64,000 nt of DNA from Conchocele bisecta (GCA_029237695.1 CM055279.1:6776323-6840322), one strand, 5' to 3'; positions 30,880-41,120 are shown, counted from the first letter of the stretch. A program made the numbers and translations. The notes: generated by a model from the sequence alone, not told the origin.

Positions 30880-31025
30880 TATGCCCCCGCAACCGAATGG
30901 TGAGTGGGGCATATAGTGTTACCGGCGTCCGTCCGTACTCGTGTAAATGGCTTGTAATCAAATATGCCTCGTTTTCTTTGGCTGCCAGCGGGGGCTTTCG
31001 TGTGCCGACAGGCCACATATCTAGT
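30880..31025 (+). mobile_element. second HINE 5' end joined to the P terminus
   Basis: TATGCCCCCGCAACCGAATG and 'gtgttaccggcgtccgtccg' repeat the P 5' end inside the last array unit, which breaks at 'ttcacctttt'. With the shared 3' end this makes a 146-bp minimal element, either inserted in P or formed by a jump during replication. Confidence 0.7.
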
Positions 31026-31576
31026 TTTTAATTATTTATACTACTTAAATGTGTCACCTGAAAAACTAATATTTTCGACAGATTATAAAGTACATGTATG
31101 ATCATTGCACATCAAACAAATACATACAGAGAATAAATAGTAATGTCCGTTCACATTTTAAGGAAACACGGTGATCGCTCCAGATATCAGTGTGGAAATT
31201 TACGTCTGATATAAAATGTATAATAATGCCAATCAATAGGTGTGGTAATTGTGAATAAATGTTTCTTTTTGCCAGAAAATGTCTCAGATGATGTCTCTGA
31301 TATAAAGAACATTTTGTGCCTACTGAGTGGGCATGTACCTTTAACAATGAGCCTTCTTCTTGATTAATGGAATTTGGTCTAATATTGATTTTATTGCGAA
31401 AAAAACAATTTCCCCATGTTAATTCCCCATAGACATCTTCACACAGTGAGCGAGTGAAGTTGTCTATGGGGATTTAATGTTCTTAAATGTTGCTAAAATT
31501 TAATTATTATCAAAAAAAAAATTGCATTGTTTATATAGCCACAACATTTGGGCAGCTTTCGTGAAATAGACAGTAG

Positions 31577-31946
31577 ATTATTTTTATCATTCAACATAAA
31601 ACGTGTAAATATATCCCTCAATCGACTGAATTGATGATATATGGCACACCAAAGATGATAATTTACGTGGTCACATTAACAGTTCTCTTGGACCGGGGTT
31701 ATATAATAATCGGCTTCGTTGTAATAGGGTTAATATATCGCTTTTTCCTAGCTTTTAATTAACAGGAAGTCCTCCAACTTTCTGATATCGCATTACTAAA
31801 ATGTGATTATGTCTTCACTCAGGCTTCCTGATAAGGTCAATGGCACAAATCATAATATTTGGACGACAGATACAGCGAATACCGGACTAGTGAACTTTGG
31901 GATCAAGTTTGGTCGAATGCTGTTTGATTTAAGGACTCGTTCTATA
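31577..31946. other. no feature recognised
   Basis: AT-rich unassigned DNA with one 62-codon frame lacking motifs. Confidence 0.45.
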
Positions 31947-32248
31947 CCAGTAGCCTATTTCACCAACATTGCAACAACATTACTTTTCTAGCAAAGTATA
32001 CTTTGAGGGAGAAATTTTCAATTTTATGATACATTTATTATTTGTTATTATCCTGAATTTATTACATTATCACGTAATAATGTAATAAATTCAGTATAAT
32101 AATTCTGCATACTTGTAATCATCGAATATATGCAGTCGCTATAGTTCTATATGAAATAATGCATTTCAGAAAAAATAAATTAATACTCCCTCAAAGTATA
32201 CTTTGCTAGAAAAGTATACTTTGCAATGTTGGTGAAATAGGCTACTGG
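31947..32248. mobile_element. family K palindromic MITE, copy 2
   Basis: The ends CCAGTAGCCTATTTCACCAA and TTGGTGAAATAGGCTACTGG are perfect. Next inward are 'aaagtatactttgagggag' and inverse. The central hairpin is 'tgaatttattacattatcac' with its inverse. ~302 bp. Confidence 0.85.
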
Positions 32249-33149
32249 CCGTCGTTTGATTGAAAGATAATTTTCTTGTAATTCTGATGGAATATATGTA
32301 TATAACACATATGTGAACAATCGCCTCGGGTGAACATACCTCCAGACGGGCAATATTACACCATATAGCCTGTGTAGAATCACAATAACGTATTTGTCAT
32401 ACAGCAGATCATTTATTTTGCCGTATAAACATATCTCTTCTTTTGATCTTTGCGTTTTTTCTGGAAGAAAAATAATCCGAGATCAGATTTTCTACCGTCA
32501 GTCTTAATATAAAGGCTTAAATGAACATTTTGTTTTTTTATTAAACGAAAACAAACTAAATATGGAGTAAGAAATCCATCGAAAACGACTTTATGAGTTT
32601 TTTTGTATCGTGTAACTTAATTTATATTCCACTGCTCTATCGATCTGCTCTCCCTTTGGCGCCTCTACAAGAATGCGACTGGTTCCCAAACATTCGCTGT
32701 CATTGCTACGCCGCGTTTCGTGCGTGGAACCCATAGTTTCTGACCTAAATATAGCCGTGTCACGAAACCAAGTGTGTTGAGATTTGAAAACACTAAACGG
32801 GACAGCTTGTGGCGGCATCGCTCATATTTTGATGAGCGAAGAATATTTATGGAAAAATAAACAATAAAGACTGGTTTTGAGTGTACCCTTTGTTACTTTT
32901 ATTGATCAATTCGGGATTTTGTTGTGTTTAGTGAGGAATACAATTCGCAATCGCTAGCCGCTTGCAAAATGTGTCTTCATTGGACGCGAGGCGCCGGAGG
33001 GGAATCGCAATTCCTCAATGTCCGACGGCCTTGGCAGGTCATATAATATATATGACCAGGCAAGCTAGCCAATCAAAAGCCGAGAAACTTATCTGCGGTA
33101 TGACAATAATTTATGTGTACACATTCTCGGCAAATGTACACTGCCGGCT
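32249..33149. other. ~900 bp with no recognised feature
   Basis: Unassigned. A minus-strand frame 32591-32818 (75 codons) and a plus frame 32962-33156 (64 codons) show no known motif. A small hairpin 'ggtcatataatatatatgacc' lies at about 33035. This is one of the longer stretches free of identified repeats. Confidence 0.5.
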
Positions 33150-33240
33150 GCGCTAATCTTGCCAATATTTGCTACTTTCTGTAGTTGAATAGTAAGCTTT
33201 CCGCAATAATAAGATATGTTGAACAATTCTGCAAAAACCT

Positions 33241-33490
33241 GGGGGCTGTTTCACTAAATTTCTTACGACTAAAATGTTCGTACATGTAAGTGCACATTTA
33301 GGATCGTCTGGAAATATCAATTGATGGATTTACATTTATTGAGCATAGGCTGCATATGCAGCCTATGCTCACTAAATGTAAATCCAATAATTGTTTACAA
33401 GAAAACATTGTTAATGTGAAATTTATAGACTATAATAATTTTGAACTTACGAACATTTTAGTCGTACGAAGTTTAGTGAAACGGACCCCA
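33241..33490. mobile_element. family F palindromic MITE, copy 3
   Basis: It has the central 30-bp palindrome and both arms; the left end is GGGGGCTGTTTCACTAAATT. It abuts element X, whose first bases overlap the F terminus 'ccca'. Confidence 0.85.
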
Positions 33491-33690
33491 GGAACCCACT
33501 TTTCGGACGTTTCGGCACAGGGCCGTTATCAAGGAATTAGTTTATGCAAAACGCTAAGTGGCATCCACTTTAGGTTTGACAATGTAGAGATAAACATTGT
33601 GAAATCTAAAATGGATGCCACTTAGTGTTTAGTAGAAACTAATTCCTTGATAAAGGCCTTGCGCCGAAACGTCGGAAAATTGGGTTCCTG
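33489..33690. mobile_element. element X, ~200-bp TIR
   Basis: The ends are CAGGAACCCACTTTTCGGAC and GTCGGAAAATTGGGTTCCTG. Inner arms 'tcaaggaattagttt' / 'aaactaattccttga' and 'aagtggcatcca' / 'tggatgccactt'. The 89-codon frame across it is symmetric. Single copy here. Confidence 0.75.
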
Positions 33691-34025
33691 TTTTTTGCTA
33701 TATTTCAATACACTTGAGTATTTTGCATGAAATCAAGCTGCTTGATTGACTGAGCCTGAGCTGTACTAAACTATATGTTTAGAAACGTTGATAATATGGG
33801 CAATATTAACGCAGGCGGTTATGTGCAACATGTCAGATGCACTCTATTTGGTTAATACCACTTTGTGTTAATTTCGGTTTCCATTTAAATGCCAGGGTAA
33901 CCAATTAGTCTCACAGACGAGTGCTCATAGAGTGCACACAGTTCAATCAAATGTTATACATTGGAGGTGATGCATTTTTCCTCGTATGGAAGTCGTCCCA
34001 TCTCTTAAGCACAACATCTTCTTTA

Positions 34026-34244
34026 TACAGTGAAACCTCGCTAAACCGGACACCCTGGGAGGTCCCCAGGGTGTCCGGTTTAGCGAGGTTTCACTGTAAA
34101 TCAGGCATTTGATTATTCCGAGCAACAGTTATGTGATATGCGATCACGAACAGGCATTATTACCTGAGTTAAATGACCAAGAAGATCATCAACATTATGA
34201 TCATATATATGTCTCGTTATCTGCTTTAGAGAGGTTCCACTGTA
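34026..34244 (+). mobile_element. family G pogo-like MITE, full copy
   Basis: TACAGTGAAACCTCGCTAAA..ACACCCTGGGAGGTCCCCAG hairpin on the left, interior 'aatcaggcatttgattattc', and the right end 'tagagaggttccactgta'. TA at both ends. Confidence 0.85.
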
Positions 34245-34421
34245 TGAATTAAATAAAACTGTATGAGAGTGTAGCGATGTATGAGAGTGTAGCGATGTAT
34301 GAGAGTGTAGCGATTCCATCAGTTGTAAGCATTATGAGTGCCCGCTACACATATATAATTATTTATAAATCTTTCAAATACCGATAGAGACGCGCGTTTT
34401 GATATGCAAATGAGACATCTT
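34245..34421 (+). mobile_element. degenerate E with an 18-bp triplicate
   Basis: 'gagtgcccgctaca' and 'gatatgcaaatgagaca' are E landmarks. Before them 'gtatgagagtgtagcgat' is repeated exactly three times (34261-34314). Confidence 0.6.
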
Positions 34422-34768
34422 TGTCGCGCCCTCTTGCGGACAGCGCGATACAGTCGGCACATGGCGTACACAACAATTTATTATGTGACATCACTAAACT
34501 CCGAACCCGCCCTACTCAACAACCCCCCTCCCCCCACCACGCCCCAAAATTAATCCCAATGAAAAGCCTGCATGTCTTTTTTTCACGCAACACATCAATT
34601 TATTATGTGACATCATCAATAAGCATTACCCATCCACAGACTAATTAAGTGTCTCAATAGTGTATTGCCACGCCACATTATCAGCGATTGTCTGCGAGGT
34701 CACGCTATTCTCGGCTCACGGTGTTCACGGTGGTTAAAGGTAATGGGTCCGCGATATACTCAGAAACT
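34422..34768 (+). mobile_element. HINE-like Q 5' end with ~118-bp direct repeat
   Basis: TTGTCGCGCCCTCTTGCGGA and 'cagcgcgatacagtcggcac' mark the Q start. 'aatttattatgtgacatca' then occurs at 34474 and 34596. No Q 3' end is found before 34768, so this copy is incomplete or decayed. Confidence 0.5.
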
Positions 34769-35005
34769 GGGGCCCGTTTCACTAAACTTCGTACGACTAA
34801 AATGTTCGTAAGTGTAACTTTATGATAGTCTGTAAATTTCACATTAACAATGTGTTCTTGTAAACAATTATTGGATTTGAATGTATTGAGCATGGGCTGC
34901 AGCGTATGCTCAATAAATGTAAATCTATTAATTGAAATTTCCAGACGATCCTAAATTTGCACTTACGAACATTTTAGTCGTACGAAGTTTAGTGAAACGG
35001 GCCCC
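34769..35005. mobile_element. family F palindromic MITE, copy 4
   Basis: It has both GGGGCCCGTTTCACTAAACT-type ends. The centre is shortened ('gagcatgggctgcagcgtatgctc'), unlike the perfect 30-mer of the other copies. Confidence 0.85.
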
Positions 35006-35009
35006 AGAT

Positions 35010-35160
35010 GAACCAATTTTACGTTTGTTTCAACTCAGTCCATTTACGAAAATGGTGTGTTTTTGTTCTCAAAAATATGGAAATTGCTTGCAAAAAGTGC
35101 AGATCCTGATTAGCCTGCTCGTCACGAGCCGGCTGGTCTGGATTTACATTGTTTGCCAAT
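35010..35160 (-). mobile_element. family J fragment
   Basis: 'gtgcagatcctgattagcct', 'gctcgtcacgagc' and 'tggatttaca' are the inverse of the J interior. The TTAA ends are lost. Confidence 0.6.
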
Positions 35161-35168
35161 ACCACTAT

Positions 35169-35514
35169 ACCAAGGTGTATGATCACGTGGTACTAACAAC
35201 AACAACAAGTACCGATTCAAATTACGTATTAGTTTCTAGTATCCTTATTACATAACGGATTTTGATGACATATGGCGCATTTCGTGGTCTACGTATTTTC
35301 GCCCAAACTTCTGTCGTTTTTGCGAAGAATCGATTCTTCGCAAAAACGACATATGTCTGTACCAAACTCCCAAGACCACCAAATGCAGCTCAAGACGCGT
35401 TTGCTGCCCCATATTTCATCAAAATCCGTTGCATATTAAGGAAAATATCAAATAATACTTACTTTGGAGTGGGCGATGTTGTTGTTGTTGTAACACGTGA
35501 TCATGCACCTTGTA
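35169..35514. mobile_element. family N TIR element, short copy
   Basis: ACCAAGGTGTATGATCACGT and 'acacgtgatcatgcaccttg' bracket a central hairpin reduced to 'tttttgcgaagaatcgattc / ttcgcaaaaacga'. ~346 bp versus 444 in the full copy. Confidence 0.8.
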
Positions 35515-35676
35515 TACAGGTATGTGGTGTCGAAATGGCTAATGAAAGAATACAACATGTAAGTGACGTTTATTGAAACAAGCACGCGTATTATAACCGA
35601 AAATTATTTCAAAATATAATATTGTATCAGTGGTGGGTTTGAGGGGTGAGCAGGGCCCCGCCCACTTTCAGGATTC
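35515..35676. other. no feature recognised
   Basis: Unassigned; a CAGTGGTGGGTTTGAGGGG string near 35629 looks hAT-like but has no partner. Confidence 0.35.
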
Positions 35677-35984
35677 CAGTAGCCGATTTCACCAACATTG
35701 CAAAGTATACTTTTCTAGCAAAGTATACTTTGAGGGAGCAATAATTTATTTTTCCTGAAATGCATGATTTCATATAGAACTAACTACTGCATATATTTGA
35801 TGATTGAAAGTATGCAGTATTATTATACTGAATTTATTACATTATCACAGCCAAAATGTCTGTGATAATGTAATACATTCAGTATAATAAAAATTAATAA
35901 ATTTATCCTTAAATTGAAAATTTCTCCCTCAAAGTATACTTTGCTAGACAAGTATACTTTGCAATGTTGATGAAATCGGCTACA
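35677..35984. mobile_element. family K palindromic MITE, copy 3
   Basis: CAGTAGCCGATTTCACCAAC and GATGAAATCGGCTAC ends, with AAAGTATACTTT boxes on both arms and the central 'cattatcacagccaaaatg' hairpin. Near-perfect symmetry over ~308 bp. Confidence 0.85.
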
Positions 35985-36340
35985 TAAGTGTTTTGGCGAT
36001 TGAGAAGCTATCTGAGTATGAGAAAGAAATAACAAACACTGTCAAATTACGATGTGTTTATCGGATCAACGTCCAGATATTATAGAGAGCCCATTCAGAA
36101 GATATTGCCACAATGTGCCTTATCACATGAGCATCATGTACTGAAAATTAGTCGTTCAAATCTCGACTGGCCCTTTCTCCTTCGGTGAAATCCTAGATCC
36201 GCCACTGTGTATGAACAGTTCACAACGACAGAGATACATATTTATTACATTTGACTTACTGGCACGTGCATAGCAAACAGGCTTATCTAGATTGTCTCCC
36301 CTGTTTACGGATAATATATATTTGAAAATAACGCAACTTT
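35985..36340. other. no full feature recognised
   Basis: A lone hAT-type end (AGATCCGCCACTG, about 36195) is the only hint of an element. Confidence 0.45.
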
Positions 36341-37573
36341 TCATTGTGGGGGAGGGGGGTGGGGTATACTAGAGTCAGGTTGTCCGTCCGTCGGTCCGTG
36401 CGTCCGTGTCTCCGTGCGTCCGTCCGTCACTAAACTTAACATCTGAGAAATATTGTTATAACTTCTATTTCCTTCATCTAAAATGCTTAATATTTCACAC
36501 ATGCATTCCTTTAAGGCTCTACTACCATGCTGTGCCAAATCCACGGCCGTCCAACCCCCGCTGATCAAAGGTCAAGTTCAAATACTTAGTCTGTTTACAA
36601 AGCTTAACATCAGAGAAATATTGTAATAACTTCTATTTCCTTCATCTAAAATGCTTAATATTTCACACATGCATTCTTGTAAGGCTCTACTACCATGCTG
36701 TGCCAAATCCACGACCGTCCAACCCCCGCTAATCCGAAGCTCAAGGTCAAATACTTACTCTCTTTACAAAACTTAATATCAGAGAAATATGTTATAACTT
36801 CTATTTCCTTCATCGAAAATGCTTAATGTTTCACACATGCAATCTTGTAAGTCTACTACCATTCTGTGCCAAACTCCACGACCGTCCAACCCCCGCTGAT
36901 CCCAAGGTCAAGGTCAAATACTTAGTCTCTTTACAAAACGTAACATCAGAGAAATATGTTATAACTTCTATTTCCTTCATCTAAAATGCTTAATATTTCA
37001 CACATGCATTCCTGTAAGGCTCTACTACCATGCTGCGCCAAATTCACGACGTCCAACCGCCGCTGATCCCAAGGTCAATTTCAAATACTTGATCTCTTTA
37101 CAAAACTTAACATCAGAGAAATAAGTTTTAACTTCTATTTCCTTCATTGAAAATTCTGAATATTTCACTTGTGCATTCCTCTAAGGTTGTACTATCATGC
37201 TGTGACATATCTACGACCGTCCAACCCCCGCTGATCCCAAGGTCAAGGTCACATACTTTTTACAAAAGTTAACATCAGAGAAATATGTTATAACTTCTAT
37301 TTCTTTCATCGAAAATTCTTAATATTTCATGCATGTATTCCTCTAAGCCTCTACTATCATGCTTTGACGCATCCCCGCTGATATCGAGGTCAAGGTCACA
37401 TACTTAGTCTCTTTACAAAACTTAACATGAGAGAAATTAATATTCGTGCCGCCCCCGCTAAGCTCAGAGTCAAGGTCATAAGCCCAGACACTTGGAAATT
37501 ATTTTACATATTTAGGGGTACCTGGCCCCACGCGGGGGGTGTTCCGTAAGCCTCGCTTACTGACCAATCTAGT
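36341..37573 (+). mobile_element. HINE-like element T, copy 2, 7-unit array
   Basis: G-run and GTCCGTCC-rich start, then units beginning 'aaacttaacatcagagaa' at about 36435, 36603, 36772, 36939, 37106, 37268 and 37421 (steps 153-169). The 3' end 'cacgcggggggtgttccgta..gaccaatCTAGT' is nearly identical to T1. T1 has four units, so the array length varies while the ends are fixed. Confidence 0.8.
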
Positions 37574-37691
37574 TTAGAATGTGATCAAACAAAATGGTGC
37601 GATTGCGTGGTGCATATGTAGGTCATTTACTGTGCATGAAGCGAAGTACAGCATCATTATTATGTAACATATCAGACACCACCTGAGATAC

Positions 37692-37928
37692 TACGGAGCC
37701 CCGCAGGGGACGTAGAATTATTTTGTATTAATTCGTTCCTACGAAATAACAATTCATTCCCACGATATAACAATTCTGTTCCCACGAAATAACAATTCGT
37801 TCGAATTGTTATTTCGTGGGAACAGAATTGTTATATCGTGGGAACGAATTGTTAACTTGCGGGGAACGAATTGTTATTTCGTGCGAACGAATTTATAAAA
37901 AAAATACATGTCCCCTGCGGGGCTCCGT
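37692..37928. mobile_element. family M element, copy 3, with 8-bp duplication
   Basis: TACGGAGCCCCGCAGGGGAC and GTCCCCTGCGGGGCTCCGT ends enclose about three forward and four inverse 21-bp units. TGAGATAC lies directly on both sides (37684-37691 and 37929-37936), an 8-bp target duplication as for hAT or P-type transposases. Confidence 0.9.
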
Positions 37929-37936
37929 TGAGATAC

Positions 37937-38173
37937 AGCCCCTTTAAGATACATCTCGCAATCTGCTATTCGCATTCACTTCTTATATTTTCCTAGACTG
38001 TTCAGTGATGATTAGTCTGATCTGGGTCTTCACTGGTCGCAAACACTATTGTTTCATCATATCATGTCCCGAATAGCACGGACCGACACTAAACTCCTCA
38101 TTGGCATGGTGACCAATGGAATTCATAACCCGTTAGCCAATATTCCGAGAAGCAGCGAAATTGTTAGATAGGA
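37937..38173. other. unassigned with a small D fragment
   Basis: 'gatctgggtcttcactggtc' (about 38020) resembles the D arm; nothing else recognised. Confidence 0.4.
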
Positions 38174-38690
38174 TTATATCTGTATAGCTGGGAACATGTG
38201 ATTTTTAGAACTGGTGGAATAGTGATACAATTGTGCAGTTATTTAATGCCTATAAAGAACAGCTTGTGCCTACTGAGTGGGCATGTACATTTGATATGAA
38301 AGAAAGAAATGCGTCATTTACAACATGTACAATGTATCTAATGTTTATTTTACTGATAGTGACTCGCGGTGGTATCAAGCTATTTTCATATGAAAATGAG
38401 ACATGATCTGTTTTAATTATTTATACTAATTCAATGCTTCACATGGTATTTTCGACAGATTATAAAGTATGTCCATTGCATATCAAAAATAATGTCCTTT
38501 AACATTTTAAGGAAACACGGTTATCGCCCCTGATATCAGTGTGGACATTTACGTCTGATATAAAATGTATGATAATGCCAATCAATACGTGGGGTAATGG
38601 TAAATTAATGTTTATTTTGCCAGAAAATGTCTCGGATGATGTCTCTGATATGAAGAACAGTTTGTGCCTACTGAGTGGGCATGTACCTTT
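38174..38690 (+). mobile_element. family E with its 5' arm inverted
   Basis: 38174-38290 is the inverse of an E 5' arm ('agaactggtggaatagtgat', 'ctgagtgggcatgtac'). 38330-38690 is the remaining E in normal orientation. In standard E the two would lie head-on in one orientation, so an internal inversion or two overlapping insertions occurred. Confidence 0.65.
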
Positions 38691-38837
38691 ACAACTTATA
38701 ACACATTTGTGTAATAATAAATACAACGTGATATAACTACGGTATATTGCTCAGAACACGTTTAGTTTATGTATTGAGTAATAGTGAGGATGTGCTTATG
38801 CAATAATTATAATATATTATATAAACAGTATGTGAGA

Positions 38838-38900
38838 TGCTATGGTGAAGTGGCTTTTCCTCGGGCACTCCGGTTTCCTCCCAATCAAGGATCACCCTAA
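38838..38900 (+). mobile_element. SINE-like conserved-domain fragment
   Basis: 'cgggcactccggtttcctcc' resembles the conserved central domain (GGTACTCCGGTTTCCTCCC type) found in many metazoan SINEs. No tRNA-like head is adjacent; W2 cuts it on the right. Confidence 0.45.
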
Positions 38901-38905
38901 CTGTA

Positions 38906-39202
38906 CAGTGGGGTCAGCGTGTAAGTGCACAAACGAACGAACACGACAGGTTGGTTCGCTACCCACCCAAAGTGTATGTTGTTACCACTCAGTTGAACCG
39001 TCTCGCCGAAACGGTTCAACTGAGTGGTAACAACATACACTTTTGATGCGAAATGAGAAAAATGCAGAAAAATATTTACAATTTGTTTTATACATGAATT
39101 ACAGTGGGGTCAGCGTTTAAACGCACACACGAACGAACACGACATGTTGGTTCCAACCTGTTGTGTTCGTTCGTGGGTGCACTTACACGCTGACCTCACT
39201 GT
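38906..39202. mobile_element. family W mariner-like MITE, copy 2 (complete)
   Basis: It runs TACAGTGGGGTCAGCGTGTA to CACGCTGACCTCACTGTA with the central perfect hairpin 'ccactcagttgaaccgt' / inverse. As in W1, an extra internal copy of the end near 39100 makes a three-armed repeat arrangement. Confidence 0.85.
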
Positions 39203-39266
39203 ATGTGCTCTGGCACTTGTTTGTAACAGCCGTAAAATACTTAAAGTTTAAATTAATATAAAAAAC

Positions 39267-39365
39267 ACATGGTGGGGGTTTCATTGAATACATTCCGAAC
39301 AGTGCAGTCACTGTGTCTGGGTCTATACTGGTCACAGTAGGCATAGGTCCTGTTTCGCCCGTGAC
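39267..39365. mobile_element. family D remnant
   Basis: 'gggggtttcattga', 'tctgggtctatactggtcac' and 'gtcctgtttcgcccgtgaca' are D-like but diverged. The 105-codon minus frame over it has no motif. Confidence 0.45.
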
Positions 39366-39631
39366 ACGGTCGTATATCAGCCTCTCAGCCCGGCGCAACT
39401 TGTCCACAATTGGCATTGGGAAACGTTTAACGTGACACGCGGGATGTACATTTCTACTCATTTCCATGGAACTATACCAATATACAAGTATGTATAGCAC
39501 AAGCCAGTCTGTTAATTAACCCTTGTATCGCTGAATATCAAACACTGACTGTTCGTTTTTATTTGTTAGCCATTCCATGCTTTAACTACGAAGGGTTATC
39601 AAAAAGTGCGTGGGCTTTTGCCCTAGATTTA

Positions 39632-39805
39632 TGTTGCGCCTGCTTGCGGACAGCGCGATATAGTCGGCACATTGGCGTACGTTCGTCCGTACGTCTGTAC
39701 GGCCGTATGTAAATATGTGTGTCCGGGTTAAAGTTTGTGGTTAAAGTTTTTCGATATACTATCAAAGCCTCGACGGGTGTGACGTGCGGGCCGCGTCCAT
39801 CTAGT
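39632..39805 (+). mobile_element. HINE-like Q, short intact copy
   Basis: TGTTGCGCCTGCTTGCGGAC at the 5' end, GTCC-type repeats, 'gtccgggttaaagtttgtgg', and the 3' end 'gggccgcgtccATCTAGT'. At 174 bp without an array it shows the minimal body and serves as the empty site for the LINE at 17.7 kb. Confidence 0.7.
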
Positions 39806-40173
39806 TTATTTTCTCACCTATGGTGATAATAATTCATATTCCATACAATCGATGTGCAATCGTCTTTATATAATGTATACTTATTTATATATGAGCTACA
39901 CTATTTAATAATATAAATTATATTAAACACATAACGATTATGATTTATTACATGGTTATAATTAGTTTTCCTTGCCAGATATTTAAAGCTCCATAGCTGT
40001 TGACCATGTTTGAATTTTGGTATAGTATTTTCGACATTTATTTTGCAAGTGACAACTTCTGCAGTTCTGCTTTGATAAATTGTGTGTGTGATATGACGAG
40101 ATATGCTTGTACATAAATTAATGTGTGTATTCTGTCGGTAATTGCTCAGTCATGTAGTACATGTACATGTAGA
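39806..40173. other. no feature recognised
   Basis: AT-rich unassigned DNA. Confidence 0.45.
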
Positions 40174-40517
40174 TACACAGTGCAACCTCTCTACAAGAGC
40201 CACCCATGGGAAGACGTAAAAGTTAATTCTAAATTAAATTTTATCGTATGATGTATATTTATTTTCTTCGATAAATCTCATAAAATACATGCTTTGACAG
40301 CATTTTAGAATCATTTCCAATGGAAATGATTCTAAAGTGCTGTCAAAACATGTTTTTATTGAGAAAGAATGCAAAAGCAACATCAGACGACAATGTTCAT
40401 GCTCAGCAGTCTAAGGGTTAGATATAGAGGAAATCATCCATTTGGGATATAAAATAGCGGCTGTTACAGAGAGGGTGTTGTTGTAGAGAGGTGGCCGTTC
40501 GGGGAGGTTCGACTGTA
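40174..40517 (-). mobile_element. family H pogo-like MITE
   Basis: It starts ACAGTGCAACCTCTCTACAA and ends GGGGAGGTTCGACTGTA, inverse to 11692-12048. The inner palindrome 'aatcatttccaatggaaatgatt' is perfect. Confidence 0.8.
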
Positions 40518-41002
40518 CATGTGTATTCTATAATTGCGCAATACTCCAGTTGACAGGGACACACATTAGTATTAATATGTATAATTTACATTTATTGCGT
40601 AAATTGAATATTCGCAGTGTGTTACCAACGTGTATTAAACATAATACATGTACATGAAATATCTAATATTAATGCGAACGCCACACACAATAGGCTGTCA
40701 CCAGCACAGATTCCATGTATGACGATGCGAGTATGAACATAATTATACGTATACCATTTGTATATTGAGTAAGTATGTCATTTATAAAATTCGCCGTACC
40801 ATATTAAATCGTCACTCGATTAGAATCCTATATTGATTGGATAGCATAGGCTTCTGCAGTGTATCAAAACAGTGCAATACACGTCAAAACGTCAAAATAA
40901 ACTAGTGTAATAAATATGCAAATGAGCCCGCTACAGAAAACATGTGATCAATACAGTTTAAAGGTAGGGTGTGCTTATGCAATAAATATACCCTAACATT
41001 TC
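40518..41002. other. no feature recognised
   Basis: Unassigned AT-rich sequence; a V-family-like flank 'atattaaatcgtcactcg' is at about 40803. Confidence 0.4.
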
Positions 41003-41120
41003 CGATGATTTAATATTGTATTTATTAAACGAGTTCACTGGTTTCATAAGAAACTCGGCATAGCCGAGTTTCTTATGAAATCAGTAAACTCGTTTAATAA
41101 ATATCATATTAAATGATGAC
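41003..41120. mobile_element. family V palindrome, reference copy
   Basis: Nearly perfect ~110-bp hairpin: 'taatattgtatttattaaac', 'ataagaaactcggcat' / 'atgccgagtttcttat', 'gtttaataaatatcatatta'. Diverged copies at 63, 20270, 48718 and 52505. Confidence 0.8.

Larger units (their letters stand above)
28681..31025 (+). mobile_element. HINE-like element P with 179-bp array, third layer
   Basis: The 5' end TATGCCCCCGCTACCGAAAG pairs with 'tacgggggcata' just inside, then come GTCC-rich repeats. The 3' region has 'gcgggggctttcg', 'gaca.ggccacat' and the terminus ATCTAGT. It interrupts E in a T-run ('atatttt' | 'ttttaatt'). Same plan as O and T but with an unrelated array unit. No protein encoded. 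Confidence 0.75.
28486..31344 (+). mobile_element. family E MITE, second layer, split by P
   Basis: The 5' half (28486-28680, starting G/TTAA AGG-type) and 3' half (31026-31344, ending CCT at TTAA) are in the normal E order. The C2 empty copy reads 'aaaattaagaatgagcc' at this point, so E went into TTAA. Confidence 0.85.
28404..31576 (+). mobile_element. family C2 element, outermost layer of a nest
   Basis: The left arm 28404-28485 ('gtttcacgaaagctgcccaa', 'tacggctatataaacac', 'gataatatttaa') and the right part 31345-31576 ('aatgagccttcttcttg', the central hairpin around 31432-31465, '..gggcagctttcgtgaaatag') reconstruct a C2 copy like 4938-5406 once the E element is removed. Confidence 0.8.
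33150..33850 (+). repeat. dispersed repeat DD split by F and X
   Basis: 'ctgcgctaatcttgccaata' (33150) and 'caagctgcttgattgactga', 'gaaacgttgataatatggg' (33740-33810) are joined in the copy at 47235-47530. Inserted between them are F3 and X. Confidence 0.6.

Noticed and set aside
32591..33156. Possible exon of a host gene
   Set aside because: Two short frames, no splice-supported longer frame, no motif recognised; reported as unassigned DNA.
39183..39500. 105-codon minus-strand frame
   Set aside because: It covers a W end and a D remnant; no recognisable domain.
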